DNA of 64,000 nt from Piscirickettsiaceae bacterium (GCA_024685995.1 JAIBDY010000005.1:1-64000), one strand, 5' to 3'; counted from the stretch's first letter, positions 1-12,232 are shown. Notes: generated by a model not told the origin, from the sequence alone. Translations and numbers: made by a program.

Positions 1-78
1 CAGTCTGGTTATTTATACCATTATGCCTTTGCAATGATTTTGGGTGTTTGGCTCTTGCTCACCTATTTTGTGGCTTGA
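1..78 (+). CDS. nuoL: NADH-quinone oxidoreductase subunit L, C-terminal end (partial)
   Basis: Twenty-five in-frame codons run from the window edge to a TGA at 76-78. They encode one hydrophobic segment ending LLLTYFVA, as expected for the last membrane helix of NuoL. The identification rests mainly on position: it lies 9 bases before nuoM, the normal nuoL-nuoM-nuoN order of complex I. The fragment is too short to prove identity alone. Confidence 0.75.
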   Translation, partial: QSGYLYHYAFAMILGVWLLLTYFVA

Positions 79-87
79 GAGTAAATT

Positions 88-1596
88 ATGTTTTTTGATT
101 ATCCTTTATTAAGTTTGGTGATTTGGCTACCAATTCTGGGTGGCATTGCCGTCTTATTGAATGGTGAGAATGCTTTGACCCGGCCATTGTCATTGATTGT
201 TTCGCTGGTGACATTATATTTGTCGGTGGGCTTGTATACCGGCTTCAATATGTCTACTCATGAAATGCAATTTGTCGAGTTAGTGCCTTGGATTGCCAGC
301 TATGGTATTCATTACCATCTTGGAATTGATGGTTTCTCGATGCCGTTGATCATTCTCACCGCTTTTTCGACGGTGGTCGTGGTGATAGCGGGCTGGGACG
401 TGATTCAAGATAGAGCGAGCCAATACATGGCTGCCTTTTTGATTATGGCGGGACTGATGATTGCTGTGTTTGCAGCGCTAGATGCCATCTTGTTTTATGT
501 CTTTTTTGAGGCTATGCTGATCCCCTTATTCCTTGTGATAGGGATATGGGGGGGACCAAACAGGGTCTATGCCACGATTAAATTTTTCCTATATACCTTC
601 TTTGGATCAGTGTTCTTACTGATCGCCTTACTGTATTTACGTCATGTTTCAGGTAGTTTTTCGATTCTTGATTTTCATGTGGTTGCGTTAACGCTAAATG
701 AACAAATATGGCTGTTTTTAGCTTTCTTGATCGCCTTCGCAGTCAAAGTACCGATGTGGCCAGTCCATACTTGGTTACCCGATGCACACGTCGAGGCTCC
801 AACTGGAGGTTCGGTTATCTTAGCGGCGATAACCTTGAAAATTGGCGGTTATGGTCTATTACGCTTTGCATTACCTATAACACCTGATGCCGCGATGACA
901 TTAGATTGGTTTGTTATTGCAATATCTTTGACCGCGATTGTCTATATTGGCTTTGTTGCCTTAGTACAATCTGATTTGAAAAAATTAATTGCCTATTCAA
1001 GTATCGCGCATATGGGCTTTGTGACATTGGGTATTTTTGTCATTTTCGGTATTTTTGCCAATTCTGCAACGGGCAGTGGGGCCGTATTAGCGGTCGAAGG
1101 TGCGATGGTACAAATGGTGTCGCATGGCTTTATTGCTGCAGCAATGTTCTTATGCGTTGGCGTATTGTACGATCGGATGCATACCCGTGAAATTGCGGCT
1201 TATGGTGGCGTGATCAATACCATGCCAGTGTTTGCGGGCTTTTCGGTGTTCTTTGCAATGGCTAATGCGGGCTTGCCCGGCACATCTGGCTTTGTTGGCG
1301 AGTTCATGGTTATTCTAGCGTCATTCCAAGCCAATTTCTGGTACGCATTTTTAGCTGCAACCACACTGATATTAGGCGCAGCTTATAGTTTATGGATGGT
1401 GAAACGTGTCGTTTTTGGCGATGTCAGTAATGACAATGTGGCTGAATTAAAAGACGTGAACCTACGCGAATTTTGGATGTTGGCGGTGCTGGCAATCATT
1501 GTGTTAGCGATTGGATTATGGCCAGCGCCGTTAATTGATGTGTTGCATGCGTCGGTTGAGCATTTATTAACCCAAGTTTTACAGTCTAAGCTTTAA
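88..1596 (+). CDS. nuoM: NADH-quinone oxidoreductase subunit M
   Basis: This is an inner-membrane, proton-pumping antiporter-like subunit of respiratory complex I. The 502-residue protein is almost entirely membrane helices and matches the family length. The conserved pump residues are visible: Glu141 in the FFEAMLIP helix, Lys220 in AFAVKVPMW, and the HTWLPDAH signature at about 227-234 followed by EAPTGGS. It follows nuoL by 9 bases and precedes nuoN by 16, so the three are one operon. Nothing looks damaged. Confidence 0.97.
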   Translation: MFFDYPLLSLVIWLPILGGIAVLLNGENALTRPLSLIVSLVTLYLSVGLYTGFNMSTHEMQFVELVPWIASYGIHYHLGIDGFSMPLIILTAFSTVVVVIAGWDVIQDRASQYMAAFLIMAGLMIAVFAALDAILFYVFFEAMLIPLFLVIGIWGGPNRVYATIKFFLYTFFGSVFLLIALLYLRHVSGSFSILDFHVVALTLNEQIWLFLAFLIAFAVKVPMWPVHTWLPDAHVEAPTGGSVILAAITLKIGGYGLLRFALPITPDAAMTLDWFVIAISLTAIVYIGFVALVQSDLKKLIAYSSIAHMGFVTLGIFVIFGIFANSATGSGAVLAVEGAMVQMVSHGFIAAAMFLCVGVLYDRMHTREIAAYGGVINTMPVFAGFSVFFAMANAGLPGTSGFVGEFMVILASFQANFWYAFLAATTLILGAAYSLWMVKRVVFGDVSNDNVAELKDVNLREFWMLAVLAIIVLAIGLWPAPLIDVLHASVEHLLTQVLQSKL

Positions 1597-1612
1597 AGGT
1601 GTTGTAACGATT

Positions 1613-3049
1613 ATGATGTTTGAAGTTGCGAATATGTCCTTTGCCTTACCGGAGCTATTTCTGCTGGCGATGGCGTGCACGATTTTATTGGTCGTGGCCT
1701 TTTTTAAACAATCTGGTGCCAGTTTGGCCTATATACTAAGCCAGCTGACAATGGTGGTGTCGACGGTGCTTGTGTATCGGGCGATGATCGGCAATGAAGG
1801 CTTGGCTTTTAGTGATAGTTATATAAAAGATGCATTGAGTAATGTGCTCAAAATTGCCATTTATATCATCAATATTGCTGTCTTGATGTATTCAACATCC
1901 TATTTAAAATCACGGGATTTATTCAAAGGCGAATATTACGTGTTAGCGGTATTCGCAACGCTAGGTATGTCTGTGATGGTGTCTGCACATCATTTCCTAA
2001 CGCTTTACTTGGGCCTCGAACTAATGTCGTTGTGTTTATACGCGATGGTGGCGATGCATCGAGACTCAAAAGTCGCGACTGAAGCGGCAATGAAATACTT
2101 TATCCTCGGTGCGTTAGCCTCTGGTATGTTGTTATACGGTATGTCGATTATTTACGGCGTGACGGGTAATCTCGCTATTTCGGCAATTGCGTCTGCGATA
2201 CAAACCGGAGATTTAAATAATACGGTATTGAGCTTTGGACTAGTCTTTCTTGTGATTGGTGTCGCTTTTAAATTAGGCGCTGTGCCATTTCATATGTGGT
2301 TGCCCGATGTCTATGAAGGTGCGCCAACCGCAATGACATTGTTTATTGCAACAACGCCAAAGTTAGCGGCATTTGCGATGATGATTCGGATCTTGGTTGA
2401 AGGTTTAGGTGAATTACAGCCCTATTGGCAAGATATGTTGATTATGCTGGCAGTGTTATCCGTTGTTTTGGGGAATATTGTTGCCATTGCACAAACCAAT
2501 CTAAAGCGGATGTTGGCATATTCGACTATCTCGCATGTCGGCTTTATTTTGCTGGGTATTATTTCGGGAACAGAAACGGGCTATGCGGGGTCTTTGTTTT
2601 ATGCACTGACCTATGCCGTCATGACCTTAGCCGCATTTGGCATGATTATTCTGATGAGCCGTCGTGGCTTTGAAGCAGAAGAGATAGATGATTATAAAGG
2701 CTTGAGTAGACGTCACCCTTGGTTTGCTTTGATGATGTTGATCGTGATGTTTTCAATGGCAGGTATTCCGCCACTAGTCGGGTTTTATGCCAAGTTAGCC
2801 GTGATCCAAGCCATTGTTGAAATTGGCTTAGTCTCCATCGCGGTGCTTGTTGTCGTGATGTCCGTTATCGGTGCATTTTATTATTTACGCATAATTAAAG
2901 TGATGTATTTTGATACAGCCGAAGAAGCAACCGTAATCGACGCGCCCACTGATATGCGGATGATGGTGAGTGTAAATGCGATGGCGGTATTGGCCTTAGG
3001 AATCTTGCCAGGTTCGTTAATGGCACTGTGTGTTAGCGTATTCTCGTAA
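1613..3049 (+). CDS. nuoN: NADH-quinone oxidoreductase subunit N
   Basis: This is the third antiporter-like membrane subunit of complex I. At 478 residues it is the usual length. It shows the family motifs YLGLELMSL (Glu136), the Lys220-containing AFKLGAVPFHMWLPDVYEGAP, and a second lysine segment in the NLKRMLAYSTISHVGF region. The reading begins at the ATG at 1613; an in-frame ATG eight codons in (MSFALPEL) is a possible alternative start. The gene closes the canonical nuo set and is followed after 9 bases by a small DUF2818 gene. Confidence 0.97.
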   Translation: MMFEVANMSFALPELFLLAMACTILLVVAFFKQSGASLAYILSQLTMVVSTVLVYRAMIGNEGLAFSDSYIKDALSNVLKIAIYIINIAVLMYSTSYLKSRDLFKGEYYVLAVFATLGMSVMVSAHHFLTLYLGLELMSLCLYAMVAMHRDSKVATEAAMKYFILGALASGMLLYGMSIIYGVTGNLAISAIASAIQTGDLNNTVLSFGLVFLVIGVAFKLGAVPFHMWLPDVYEGAPTAMTLFIATTPKLAAFAMMIRILVEGLGELQPYWQDMLIMLAVLSVVLGNIVAIAQTNLKRMLAYSTISHVGFILLGIISGTETGYAGSLFYALTYAVMTLAAFGMIILMSRRGFEAEEIDDYKGLSRRHPWFALMMLIVMFSMAGIPPLVGFYAKLAVIQAIVEIGLVSIAVLVVVMSVIGAFYYLRIIKVMYFDTAEEATVIDAPTDMRMMVSVNAMAVLALGILPGSLMALCVSVFS

Positions 3050-3058
3050 AGGGTTAAG

Positions 3059-3358
3059 ATGTCATCATTAGTGTTAATTATTATTGTTTTAGTTTTGGCT
3101 AATCTACCTTGGCTAACAGAACGTTTTTTTCTGTTTATCGCCATGCCAAAAGGCAAATCTGTTTCATTAAGATTGGTTGAGTTATTGAGCTTTTATTTGT
3201 TGAGTTTGGTGGTCGCAGCGATGGCTGAGATGCAATTTTCAGGGGATATCCATAAACAAGAATGGGAATTCTTTTGGTCGACATTTTTTGCCTATCTGGT
3301 GTTGTCTGTACCAGGCGTGGTCTATCGTTACCAATGGTTGCCCTTGTCGCGAAAATAA
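3059..3358 (+). CDS. DUF2818 family small membrane protein
   Basis: This 99-residue protein has an N-terminal hydrophobic helix (SSLVLIIIVLVLANLPWL), a basic loop, a central helix and a third helix near the C-terminus. DUF2818 proteins with this LANLPWLTERFF start and a late VVYRYQWL segment commonly sit directly after nuoN in beta- and some gammaproteobacteria. It lies 9 bases after nuoN and is probably co-transcribed. No function is established; an accessory or assembly role for complex I is inferred only from location. Confidence 0.8.
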   Translation: MSSLVLIIIVLVLANLPWLTERFFLFIAMPKGKSVSLRLVELLSFYLLSLVVAAMAEMQFSGDIHKQEWEFFWSTFFAYLVLSVPGVVYRYQWLPLSRK

Positions 3359-3566
3359 TTATTTTTTTGTTTGGAACGAAACAGCCTTTGCGCATTTGTC
3401 GTTCTTCCCGGATTTTCCTCAGCTGCTGTAGCAAGCTAATTGCACCAGAATAGCCACAGATTGGCGATTAAATGCGTTTATCAGTGCAAGGATAATTAAA
3501 CTAGTATAAAATTCTTTGGTTTATCTTTGTGTTTACGCACATTTCATTATTTTTAGAGACAGGAAA

Positions 3567-5660
3567 ATGGCCGCCGATTTATCTAAGTATAGAAACATTG
3601 GGATCTTCGCACACGTTGATGCGGGGAAAACCACTACGACTGAACGTATTTTAAAACTGACTGGTAAAATCCACAAAGTTGGCGAAGTTCACGATGGTGA
3701 ATCAACAATGGACTTTATGGACCAGGAAGCTGAGCGTGGTATTACTATCCAGTCAGCGGCCACAACTTGTGAATGGGCTGGTCACCGCTTAAACGTTATC
3801 GATACGCCTGGACACGTTGATTTCACAATCGAAGTCTACCGTTCATTAAAAGTCCTTGATGGTGGTGTCGGTGTTTTCTGTGGTTCTGGTGGTGTTGAAC
3901 CACAATCTGAAACTAACTGGCGTTACGCTAACGAATCTGAAGTATCACGAATTATTTTCGTTAATAAATTAGATCGTATGGGTGCCGACTTTTTCCGTGT
4001 TGTTAAACAAGTTGAAACTGTATTAGGTGCGCATCCGTTAGTGATGGTCTTGCCTATTGGTATCGAAGACGAATTCAAAGGTTGTGTTGACTTATTAACT
4101 CGCAAAGCCTGGATTTGGGATAATGAAGCAGATACAACTGCATTCCGTATCGAAGAGCCACCTGCTGAGATGGCTGATCAAATCGAAGAATACCGTGAAA
4201 TGTTAATCGAGACCGCGGTAGAACAAAATGATGACTTGATGGAAGCTTACCTAGAAGGTGAAGAGCCTTCGATTGAAGACATTAAAACATGTATCCGTAA
4301 AGGCACACTGAAAATGGACTTCTTCCCAACATACTGTGGTTCTGCCTTTAAAGATAAAGGTGTTCAAATGGTCTTGGATGCGGTCGTTGATTATTTGCCT
4401 GACCCAACTGAAGTTGATCCGCAACCAGAAGTCGATTTAGAAGGTAATGAAACCGGTAAAGTCGCGACGGTTGATCCTTCGAAACCATTACGTGCCTTAG
4501 CCTTTAAAATCATGGATGACCGATTTGGCGCTTTAACCTTTATTCGTATTTATTCTGGTGTAATTAATAAGGGTGATACCGTATTAAATACATTTACCGG
4601 TAAAACAGAACGTATCGGCCGAATGGTAGAAATGCATGCCGATGATCGTAATGAACTCGAAAGTGCGCAAGCTGGTGATATCATCGCTGTGGTTGGCATG
4701 AAAGACGTACAAACGGGTCATACATTGTGCGACCCTAAAAATGCGGCGACATTAGAACCTATGGTTTTCCCAGATCCTGTTATCTCTATTGCGATCGCGC
4801 CGAAAGATAAAGGCGGCTCTGAAAAAATGGGTATTGCTTTAGGTAAGATGATTAAAGAAGATCCTTCATTCCGGGTTGAAACAGATCAAGAAAGTGGCGA
4901 AACGATCATTAAAGGGATGGGTGAGCTTCATCTTGATATTAAAGTTGATATCTTGAAACGTACTCATGGTGTCGATGTGAGCGTAGGTGAACCACAAGTA
5001 GCTTACCGCGAAACGATTACACAACGTATTGAAGATAGTTACACGCATAAGAAACAATCTGGTGGTTCTGGTCAGTTTGGTAAAATTGACTATATTATCG
5101 AACCAGGTGAGCCTGGCAGTGGTTTCGAATTTGAATCAACAGTCACAGGCGGTACAGTACCTCGTGAATTTTGGAGCGCTGTCGAAGCGGGCTTCAAGAA
5201 AATGTTGGATCGCGGTGTCTTAGCTGGTTACCCATGTCTAGATTTTAAAGTCAATTTATACGATGGTGCTTTCCACGCGGTGGATTCATCAGCGGTTGCA
5301 TTTGAATTGGCAGCCATGGCGGCCTACCGTCAATCTATGCCTAAAGCGGGTCCACAATTAATGGAACCGATTATGAAGGTGGACGTCTTTACACCAGAAG
5401 ATCATGTTGGTGACGTCATTGGTGACTTGAACCGCCGCCGCGGTATGATTAAGTCACAAGATGCTGGTGTGACTGGTGTTCGTATTAACGGTGAAGTGCC
5501 ATTAAGTGAAATGTTTGGTTACATTGGCACACTGCGTACAATGACTTCAGGGCGCGGTCAATTCTCTATGGAGTTTTTGCACTACAGCCCATGTCCACGT
5601 AATGTTGCTGAAGAAGTGATTAAAGCAGCGAAACAACGTGAAGAAGATGCGAGAAAATAA
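3567..5660 (+). CDS. fusA2: Elongation factor G, second type (EF-G2/FusA2-like)
   Basis: This is a translational GTPase for ribosomal translocation or recycling. I chose the ATG at 3567 over the upstream ATG at 3516 because AGGAAA lies just before it and the protein then begins [23 protein letters not shown]; this gives 697 residues. G1 (AHVDAGKTT), G2 (RGITI), G3 (DTPGH) and G4 (NKLD) are intact, followed by domains II-V. The [20 protein letters not shown] start is what I recall for the vibrio/shewanella FusA2 type rather than the str-operon EF-G. It stands alone between a nuo operon and a terminator, not beside rpsL/rpsG/tuf. Its cellular role relative to the main EF-G is not readable from sequence. 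Confidence 0.93.
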   Translation: MAADLSKYRNIGIFAHVDAGKTTTTERILKLTGKIHKVGEVHDGESTMDFMDQEAERGITIQSAATTCEWAGHRLNVIDTPGHVDFTIEVYRSLKVLDGGVGVFCGSGGVEPQSETNWRYANESEVSRIIFVNKLDRMGADFFRVVKQVETVLGAHPLVMVLPIGIEDEFKGCVDLLTRKAWIWDNEADTTAFRIEEPPAEMADQIEEYREMLIETAVEQNDDLMEAYLEGEEPSIEDIKTCIRKGTLKMDFFPTYCGSAFKDKGVQMVLDAVVDYLPDPTEVDPQPEVDLEGNETGKVATVDPSKPLRALAFKIMDDRFGALTFIRIYSGVINKGDTVLNTFTGKTERIGRMVEMHADDRNELESAQAGDIIAVVGMKDVQTGHTLCDPKNAATLEPMVFPDPVISIAIAPKDKGGSEKMGIALGKMIKEDPSFRVETDQESGETIIKGMGELHLDIKVDILKRTHGVDVSVGEPQVAYRETITQRIEDSYTHKKQSGGSGQFGKIDYIIEPGEPGSGFEFESTVTGGTVPREFWSAVEAGFKKMLDRGVLAGYPCLDFKVNLYDGAFHAVDSSAVAFELAAMAAYRQSMPKAGPQLMEPIMKVDVFTPEDHVGDVIGDLNRRRGMIKSQDAGVTGVRINGEVPLSEMFGYIGTLRTMTSGRGQFSMEFLHYSPCPRNVAEEVIKAAKQREEDARK

Positions 5661-5685
5661 TCGCTAATTTTCATTAGCATTATAT

Positions 5686-5718
5686 AAAAGGGCTGATTAT
5701 TATCAGCCCTTTTTTTTA
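5686..5718 (+). terminator. Rho-independent terminator after fusA2
   Basis: GGGCTGAT (5690-5697) pairs with ATCAGCCC (5702-5709) across a TATT loop. It is preceded by an A-run and followed by an unbroken T-run, 26 bases after the fusA2 stop. Confidence 0.93.
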
Positions 5719-6063
5719 TTTATGGCTTATCACTGTAGGCTTTTTGTTAGATTTTGAGTCATCTTTACGATATATTTATTGGCACCATACAATTATCTCA
5801 CCATCAATTTGTCAAAGTTGCTACAGCGAAGCTTAAGGGTGTCGAAGCATTAAGCTAAGTCGGATCTAAGTCATCACCTAACACTAGCTAAAATATTAAT
5901 ATCAAAATAGGCCATGATCAATCAGCTCAGAAACGGACCGATATAATGTGAGTACAGCTATGTATGAAATAGACTATAAACGCTGTTATCAAGTGCTATC
6001 GATGATAAAAGGAAATGGGGTTACACAAGCTATGTTGGACGTTATTAAGTTTATGGGGGATGC
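5719..6063. other. Gene-poor stretch upstream of the marC remnant
   Basis: No recognisable gene lies here. A 35-codon open frame on the plus strand (5960-6067, starting MYEIDYKRCYQVLSM) ends in a TGA that overlaps the first ATG of the marC remnant as ATGA. Such coupling is typical of a real operon, so this could be the decayed end of a gene formerly upstream of marC. I cannot identify it. Confidence 0.4.
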
Positions 6064-6485
6064 ATGATTGATTATGTTGCAACGTTTATTTTTTCTTTGC
6101 TGTCATTGACCCCATTGGTAGCTTTCTGTCTTTGTGGCGGTAACGCGTAACTTTGATGACGCTGGCAAACGGAGAGTTGCACTGATTGCCATTGTCGTGT
6201 CGACTGCGATACTGCTGTTTTTGTAATTGCTGGCGAATTGATTCTGTCTGTGATGGATATTCCATTATCTGCATTTCAAGTGTCTAGTGATCTCGTTTTG
6301 TTTTTATTCGCTTTGACGATGCTTCTCGGCGATAACAAGCCTGATGCTGACCGCTTCATGGATAAATCATCTTATCGGGAGTAGTGGTGCAAGTGTTATT
6401 AGTCGGGTCAGGGGACTTATTTTAACTTCAGTGGCGGCGTCCAATATTTTGAGTGGTATTAAATATATTTTGGCTTGTAATCCTA
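6064..6485 (+). pseudogene. MarC-family inner-membrane protein, decayed
   Basis: Translating in shifting frames recovers pieces in the order expected for MarC/UPF0056 membrane proteins. They are an N-terminal IDYVATFIFSLLSLT helix, then VTRNFDDAGKRRVALIAIVVST, then AGELILSVMDIPLSAFQVSS with LVLFLFALTMLLGD, and finally a C-terminal SGASVISRVRGLILTSVAAS. The pieces are separated by stops at about 6148-6150, 6223-6225 and 6382-6384 and by frame changes. The total is about 140 codons against roughly 200 in intact members; the block between the LLGD region and the ISR(V)xGLI region is missing. Several independent lesions make this a true pseudogene rather than a sequencing error. Confidence 0.85.
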
Positions 6486-6539
6486 GGCGCAATAACAATC
6501 AATGCCCTGAGGACAAATCACCCTTGTAGTGGGAATCAA

Positions 6540-7313
6540 ATGAAAAAATGGAGCTTTTTAATCATTATTTTTTGGGGTTATATTGTACCGGGCCATAGCC
6601 ACGAAAGTCAGTCCGCATCACGGCATCACGATGACTTGATGGAGGGTATGGCGATGTCGATGGCATCGAGTGAATCGATCAATATTGCGGTTTTAATTTA
6701 TGATAACGTGGTACTTCAAGACCTTGCAGGCCCGATCGAAGTGTTTTCTAAGGCTAAAAAACTGACGAACAATAAATATCATGTTTTTACCGTAGCAGCC
6801 AAGGAAGCTGTCATTTCAACCGAGCATGATTTGGTCAAGATTACGCCTGATTATACCTATGCTACGATGCCTGAAATCGATTACTTGATCGTGCCAGGGG
6901 CCAGTATGTCGGTGATCAATACCATGATGAAGCAAGATTCTCTCACTGCATTTATTAACCATGTCGATGATAAGCCTGATACGACCATTGTAACGATTTG
7001 TACCGCCACCTATTTGTTGGCTAAGACGGGCGCCTTAGACAATAGGAAAGCCACAACGCATTATTTTGTGGCGGATGATTTTTCACAACAATTCGAGGAG
7101 ACGGAAGTGATTAAAAATGTACGCTTTATTGACGAACAAAAATACATTACCTCTTCTGGTGTGACTTCTGGTATCGATGTAGCTCTCTATATTGTCGGGA
7201 AAAATAGTGGCGTCGGCTTACGCGATATGACTTCCAGAGCACTGCAATATACGTTTCACGAACACGAAAGCTGGCCAACTGCCCCCAACAACATGCGCTA
7301 TCAAGGACATTAA
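6540..7313 (+). CDS. Exported DJ-1/PfpI-family protein
   Basis: The chosen start at 6540 gives a 257-residue protein beginning with a signal peptide (MKKWSFLIIIFWGYIV). An upstream in-frame ATG at 6453 would read through marC remnant sequence and is unlikely. Residues about 46-230 form a class I glutamine-amidotransferase-like fold of the type found in AraC-type regulators and isonitrile hydratase: NIAVLIYDNVVLQDLAGPIEVF, YLIVPGAS, a nucleophile elbow with Cys154 (VTICTATYLLA), and SSGVTSGIDVALYIV. There is no helix-turn-helix, so it is a stand-alone, probably periplasmic, domain. Between the signal and the fold lies a His/Met-rich stretch (about 19-42). The next gene starts 2 bases after the stop. 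Function is unknown. Confidence 0.8.
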   Translation: MKKWSFLIIIFWGYIVPGHSHESQSASRHHDDLMEGMAMSMASSESINIAVLIYDNVVLQDLAGPIEVFSKAKKLTNNKYHVFTVAAKEAVISTEHDLVKITPDYTYATMPEIDYLIVPGASMSVINTMMKQDSLTAFINHVDDKPDTTIVTICTATYLLAKTGALDNRKATTHYFVADDFSQQFEETEVIKNVRFIDEQKYITSSGVTSGIDVALYIVGKNSGVGLRDMTSRALQYTFHEHESWPTAPNNMRYQGH

Positions 7314-7314
7314 T

Positions 7315-8313
7315 GTGTATAACGACGATGATTTAAATATGGCGATTGAAGCTGGCATTTTTTCAGTCGCCGATGTCGCGGCTTTTCGTCAGTCTGTCGA
7401 TGCGTCGAAACAGTCAAATTTAGTGGATGAAGAACACTTTAAGTTAATTGGCGGCTTCAATGATATTTTCATTGTGATCGCTTGTGGCTTAGTGTTGTTT
7501 TCTACTTTTTCAGTATTGAAAGACCTGAATACCAGCTTGGGTTATATGGTATTTGCCACGTTATCTTGGGGCTTGGCTGAGTTTTTTGTGTTAAAAAGAA
7601 AAATGGCCTTGCCTGCGATTATGTTGCTAATCGCTTTTGTCGGCAGCGTCGCTAGTTTATCGCATTCCTTACTCACCATGTCGACGTCACAAGGCGCTAT
7701 CATAGCTGCACTTTTGTCTGCCAGTGCCGCTTATATCCATTGGCAGCGATTTAAAGTGCCTATCACGGTTGCAGTGGCCGTCATTGCGGCGATAGGTTTG
7801 GTTATTTCACTGTTAAGAATGATATTTCCTGAGATAGACAATAATCTGTCCCCCATACTATTTTTATGTGGTTTGGCTGTGTTTAGTCTAGCCATGTTGT
7901 GGGATGCATCTGATACACAAAGACTGCGTTATCGATCAGATGTCGCCTTTTGGTTACATCTTTTAGCAGCGCCTTTGATTGTGCATCCAGTGTTTGCAGG
8001 CTTAGGCATTATTCAGGGCGATCAAAGCGTATTCAGTATGAGCTTGGTATTGTTATTGTATGTATTACTGTCGCTGATCTCGATTTGTCTAGATCGACGC
8101 GTGTTGATGGTGTCGGCGTTGATGTATGTTATTTATGCTTTATCGGGTCTGATCGATCGTTATGGTATGGTGGGGTCGAGCTTTGCGATGACAGGAGTTT
8201 TAATTGGAACGCTGTTGTTGTTGCTATCGGCATATTGGCACCGTGTTCGGGCTAGTCTAGTACAGTATTTACCGGACTTTATACAAAATTCTGTGCCGAA
8301 GTCTAAGGCCTGA
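7315..8313 (+). CDS. Polytopic membrane protein of unknown function
   Basis: The 332-residue frame opens with GTG at 7315, just after the preceding stop; an ATG at 7339 (MAIEAGIFS) is an alternative. The first 60 residues are soluble, and the rest holds roughly nine or ten membrane helices. The layout (a short helical N-terminal domain followed by many short helices with small residues) recalls DUF2157-type predicted membrane proteins, but I cannot name the family securely. It may be co-transcribed with the DJ-1-like gene. It ends in a basic tail (SVPKSKA). Confidence 0.7.
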   Translation: MYNDDDLNMAIEAGIFSVADVAAFRQSVDASKQSNLVDEEHFKLIGGFNDIFIVIACGLVLFSTFSVLKDLNTSLGYMVFATLSWGLAEFFVLKRKMALPAIMLLIAFVGSVASLSHSLLTMSTSQGAIIAALLSASAAYIHWQRFKVPITVAVAVIAAIGLVISLLRMIFPEIDNNLSPILFLCGLAVFSLAMLWDASDTQRLRYRSDVAFWLHLLAAPLIVHPVFAGLGIIQGDQSVFSMSLVLLLYVLLSLISICLDRRVLMVSALMYVIYALSGLIDRYGMVGSSFAMTGVLIGTLLLLLSAYWHRVRASLVQYLPDFIQNSVPKSKA

Positions 8314-10854
<2,541 letters not shown>

Positions 10855-10867
10855 GACATAATTATTT

Positions 10868-10904
10868 AAAAGCCAACGTAGCTTTGGGCTACGTTGGCTT
10901 TTGT
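10868..10904 (+). terminator. Rho-independent terminator after katG
   Basis: A 15-base arm, AAAAGCCAACGTAGC (10868-10882), pairs perfectly with GCTACGTTGGCTTTT (10888-10902) across a TTTGG loop. The symmetrical A- and T-runs mean it could also stop transcripts coming from rluD on the minus strand. Confidence 0.92.
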
Positions 10905-10966
10905 TTCTTTAGTGGGGGAAGGTCTATCGACAAGAGCCCATCAACAATAATGAATACTCGTCTCTG

Positions 10967-11929
10967 TTAACTGTTTTGTAGTCGATCGGTTTCTAAAACT
11001 GTCAAGATATCTAACATGTCTTGAGGCATATCAATCTGCCAAGAGACCGCTTGTTCGCTTCTTGGGTGGATAAAGCCCAATAAGCCGGCATGTAAAGCTT
11101 GGCGTTTAAAGCTTTGGAGCGCTTGTTGACACTGTTCGCTAGCCCCTTTAGGCAGACGCAAGCGGCCACCGTATGCGGGGTCTCCTAATAAGGGATAGCG
11201 AATATGAGCCATATGGACACGGATCTGGTGGGTTCTGCCCGTTTCTAATTTACATCGAATATGGGTATGGGCACGAAAGCGTTGTTCAACGCGATAATGG
11301 GTGACGGCGGGTTTACCGGTCCCCGTGACAGCCATGCGTTTACGTTCTATATGGTGCCGGCCGATGGGCTCCTCAACCGTGCCACCGGCTGTCATTACAC
11401 CCATGGCGATAGCTTGGTATTCGCGTTGAACAGTGCGTTCTTGTAGTTGTGATACTAAGCTATTATGCGCTTGCAGGGTCTTGGCAATCATTAACAGTCC
11501 TGTCGTACCTTTATCAATACGATGGACGATACCTGCTCTTGGAATCGCTTCCAACTCTGGCGCATGATGCAGTAGCGCGTTGACGAGGGTACCTTGCTGA
11601 TTGCCGGCACCTGGATGAACAACCATACCCGCTGGTTTATTGATGATAAGGACATCTTGATCTTCATGAATAATATCAAGCTTAATGGCCTGTGCTATCC
11701 AGCTATCGTCAACGGCTTCAACCTGAGCATGGATAAAGACTTGTTCGCCGCCCATAACACTATCACGTGGCCGACGCGTAGTCTGATCGACCTGTACATA
11801 GCCTGCTTTTATCCATTTTGTGATTTGACCGCGGGAATAATCGGCAAAGAGTTGGGCTAATGCTTGATCTAGTCTCATTCCAGCAGACTCATCTGGGATG
11901 ATACCGTGTAGTTCTATACTGTCTGACAT
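10967..11929 (-). CDS. rluD: 23S rRNA pseudouridine synthase D
   Basis: This enzyme isomerises uridines in helix 69 of 23S rRNA. The 320-residue protein has an N-terminal S4 RNA-binding domain (about 17-75, MRLDQALAQLFADYSRGQITKWI) and a RluA-type catalytic domain. The active-site motif reads GIVHRIDKGTTGLLM with Asp139, the same position as in E. coli RluD, and with Ile where Leu is more usual. The later GRTHQIRVHMAHIRYPLLGDPAYGG block is intact. No obvious ribosome binding site precedes the ATG. Confidence 0.93.
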   Translation of the reverse strand: MSDSIELHGIIPDESAGMRLDQALAQLFADYSRGQITKWIKAGYVQVDQTTRRPRDSVMGGEQVFIHAQVEAVDDSWIAQAIKLDIIHEDQDVLIINKPAGMVVHPGAGNQQGTLVNALLHHAPELEAIPRAGIVHRIDKGTTGLLMIAKTLQAHNSLVSQLQERTVQREYQAIAMGVMTAGGTVEEPIGRHHIERKRMAVTGTGKPAVTHYRVEQRFRAHTHIRCKLETGRTHQIRVHMAHIRYPLLGDPAYGGRLRLPKGASEQCQQALQSFKRQALHAGLLGFIHPRSEQAVSWQIDMPQDMLDILTVLETDRLQNS

Positions 11930-12232
11930 AAGGGCACGTAATTTTGAAAAGAAGGTGGATTATAACGTAGGCAGCATTTTACAGTCGATTTTCTAATTAG
12001 ATCAGGTTGTATAGTGTTGATGAAGGCTTGTTTAGCTTGTGATTATCTTTGTATCTGTACTCGCTGTTTCTTACCAATTTTGCAGCTAAAAGGGTGCTTA
12101 AAGTTAGAATTGCAATTTTATAAATATGTTGATAGGGTGGCAATTCTGATGATTTTATATATCAGCTAAAAGGACTTATGGCGGGTAAAAAGCCAATTGT
12201 CTGTATTTAAAATTATAATGAAGTGAGTTTTT
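11930..12232 (+). promoter_or_regulatory. Structured leader region of the cold-shock gene
   Basis: This 303-base AT-rich gap contains no gene. It holds an inverted repeat AGAATTGC (12106-12113) / GCAATTCT (12140-12147), a smaller palindromic stretch at about 12146-12165, and an 11-base direct repeat CAGCTAAAAGG at 12083-12093 and 12163-12173. A TATAAT lies at about 12216-12221, close to the start codon. A long folded 5' leader would fit the post-transcriptional control known for csp mRNAs, but the transcript start is not known. Confidence 0.4.

Noticed and set aside
3135-3434. Minus-strand frame beginning LQQLRKIREER next to the DUF2818 gene
   Set aside because: Mostly antisense to the DUF2818 gene. 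The first part looks coil-like, but no start site or neighbour supports a gene.
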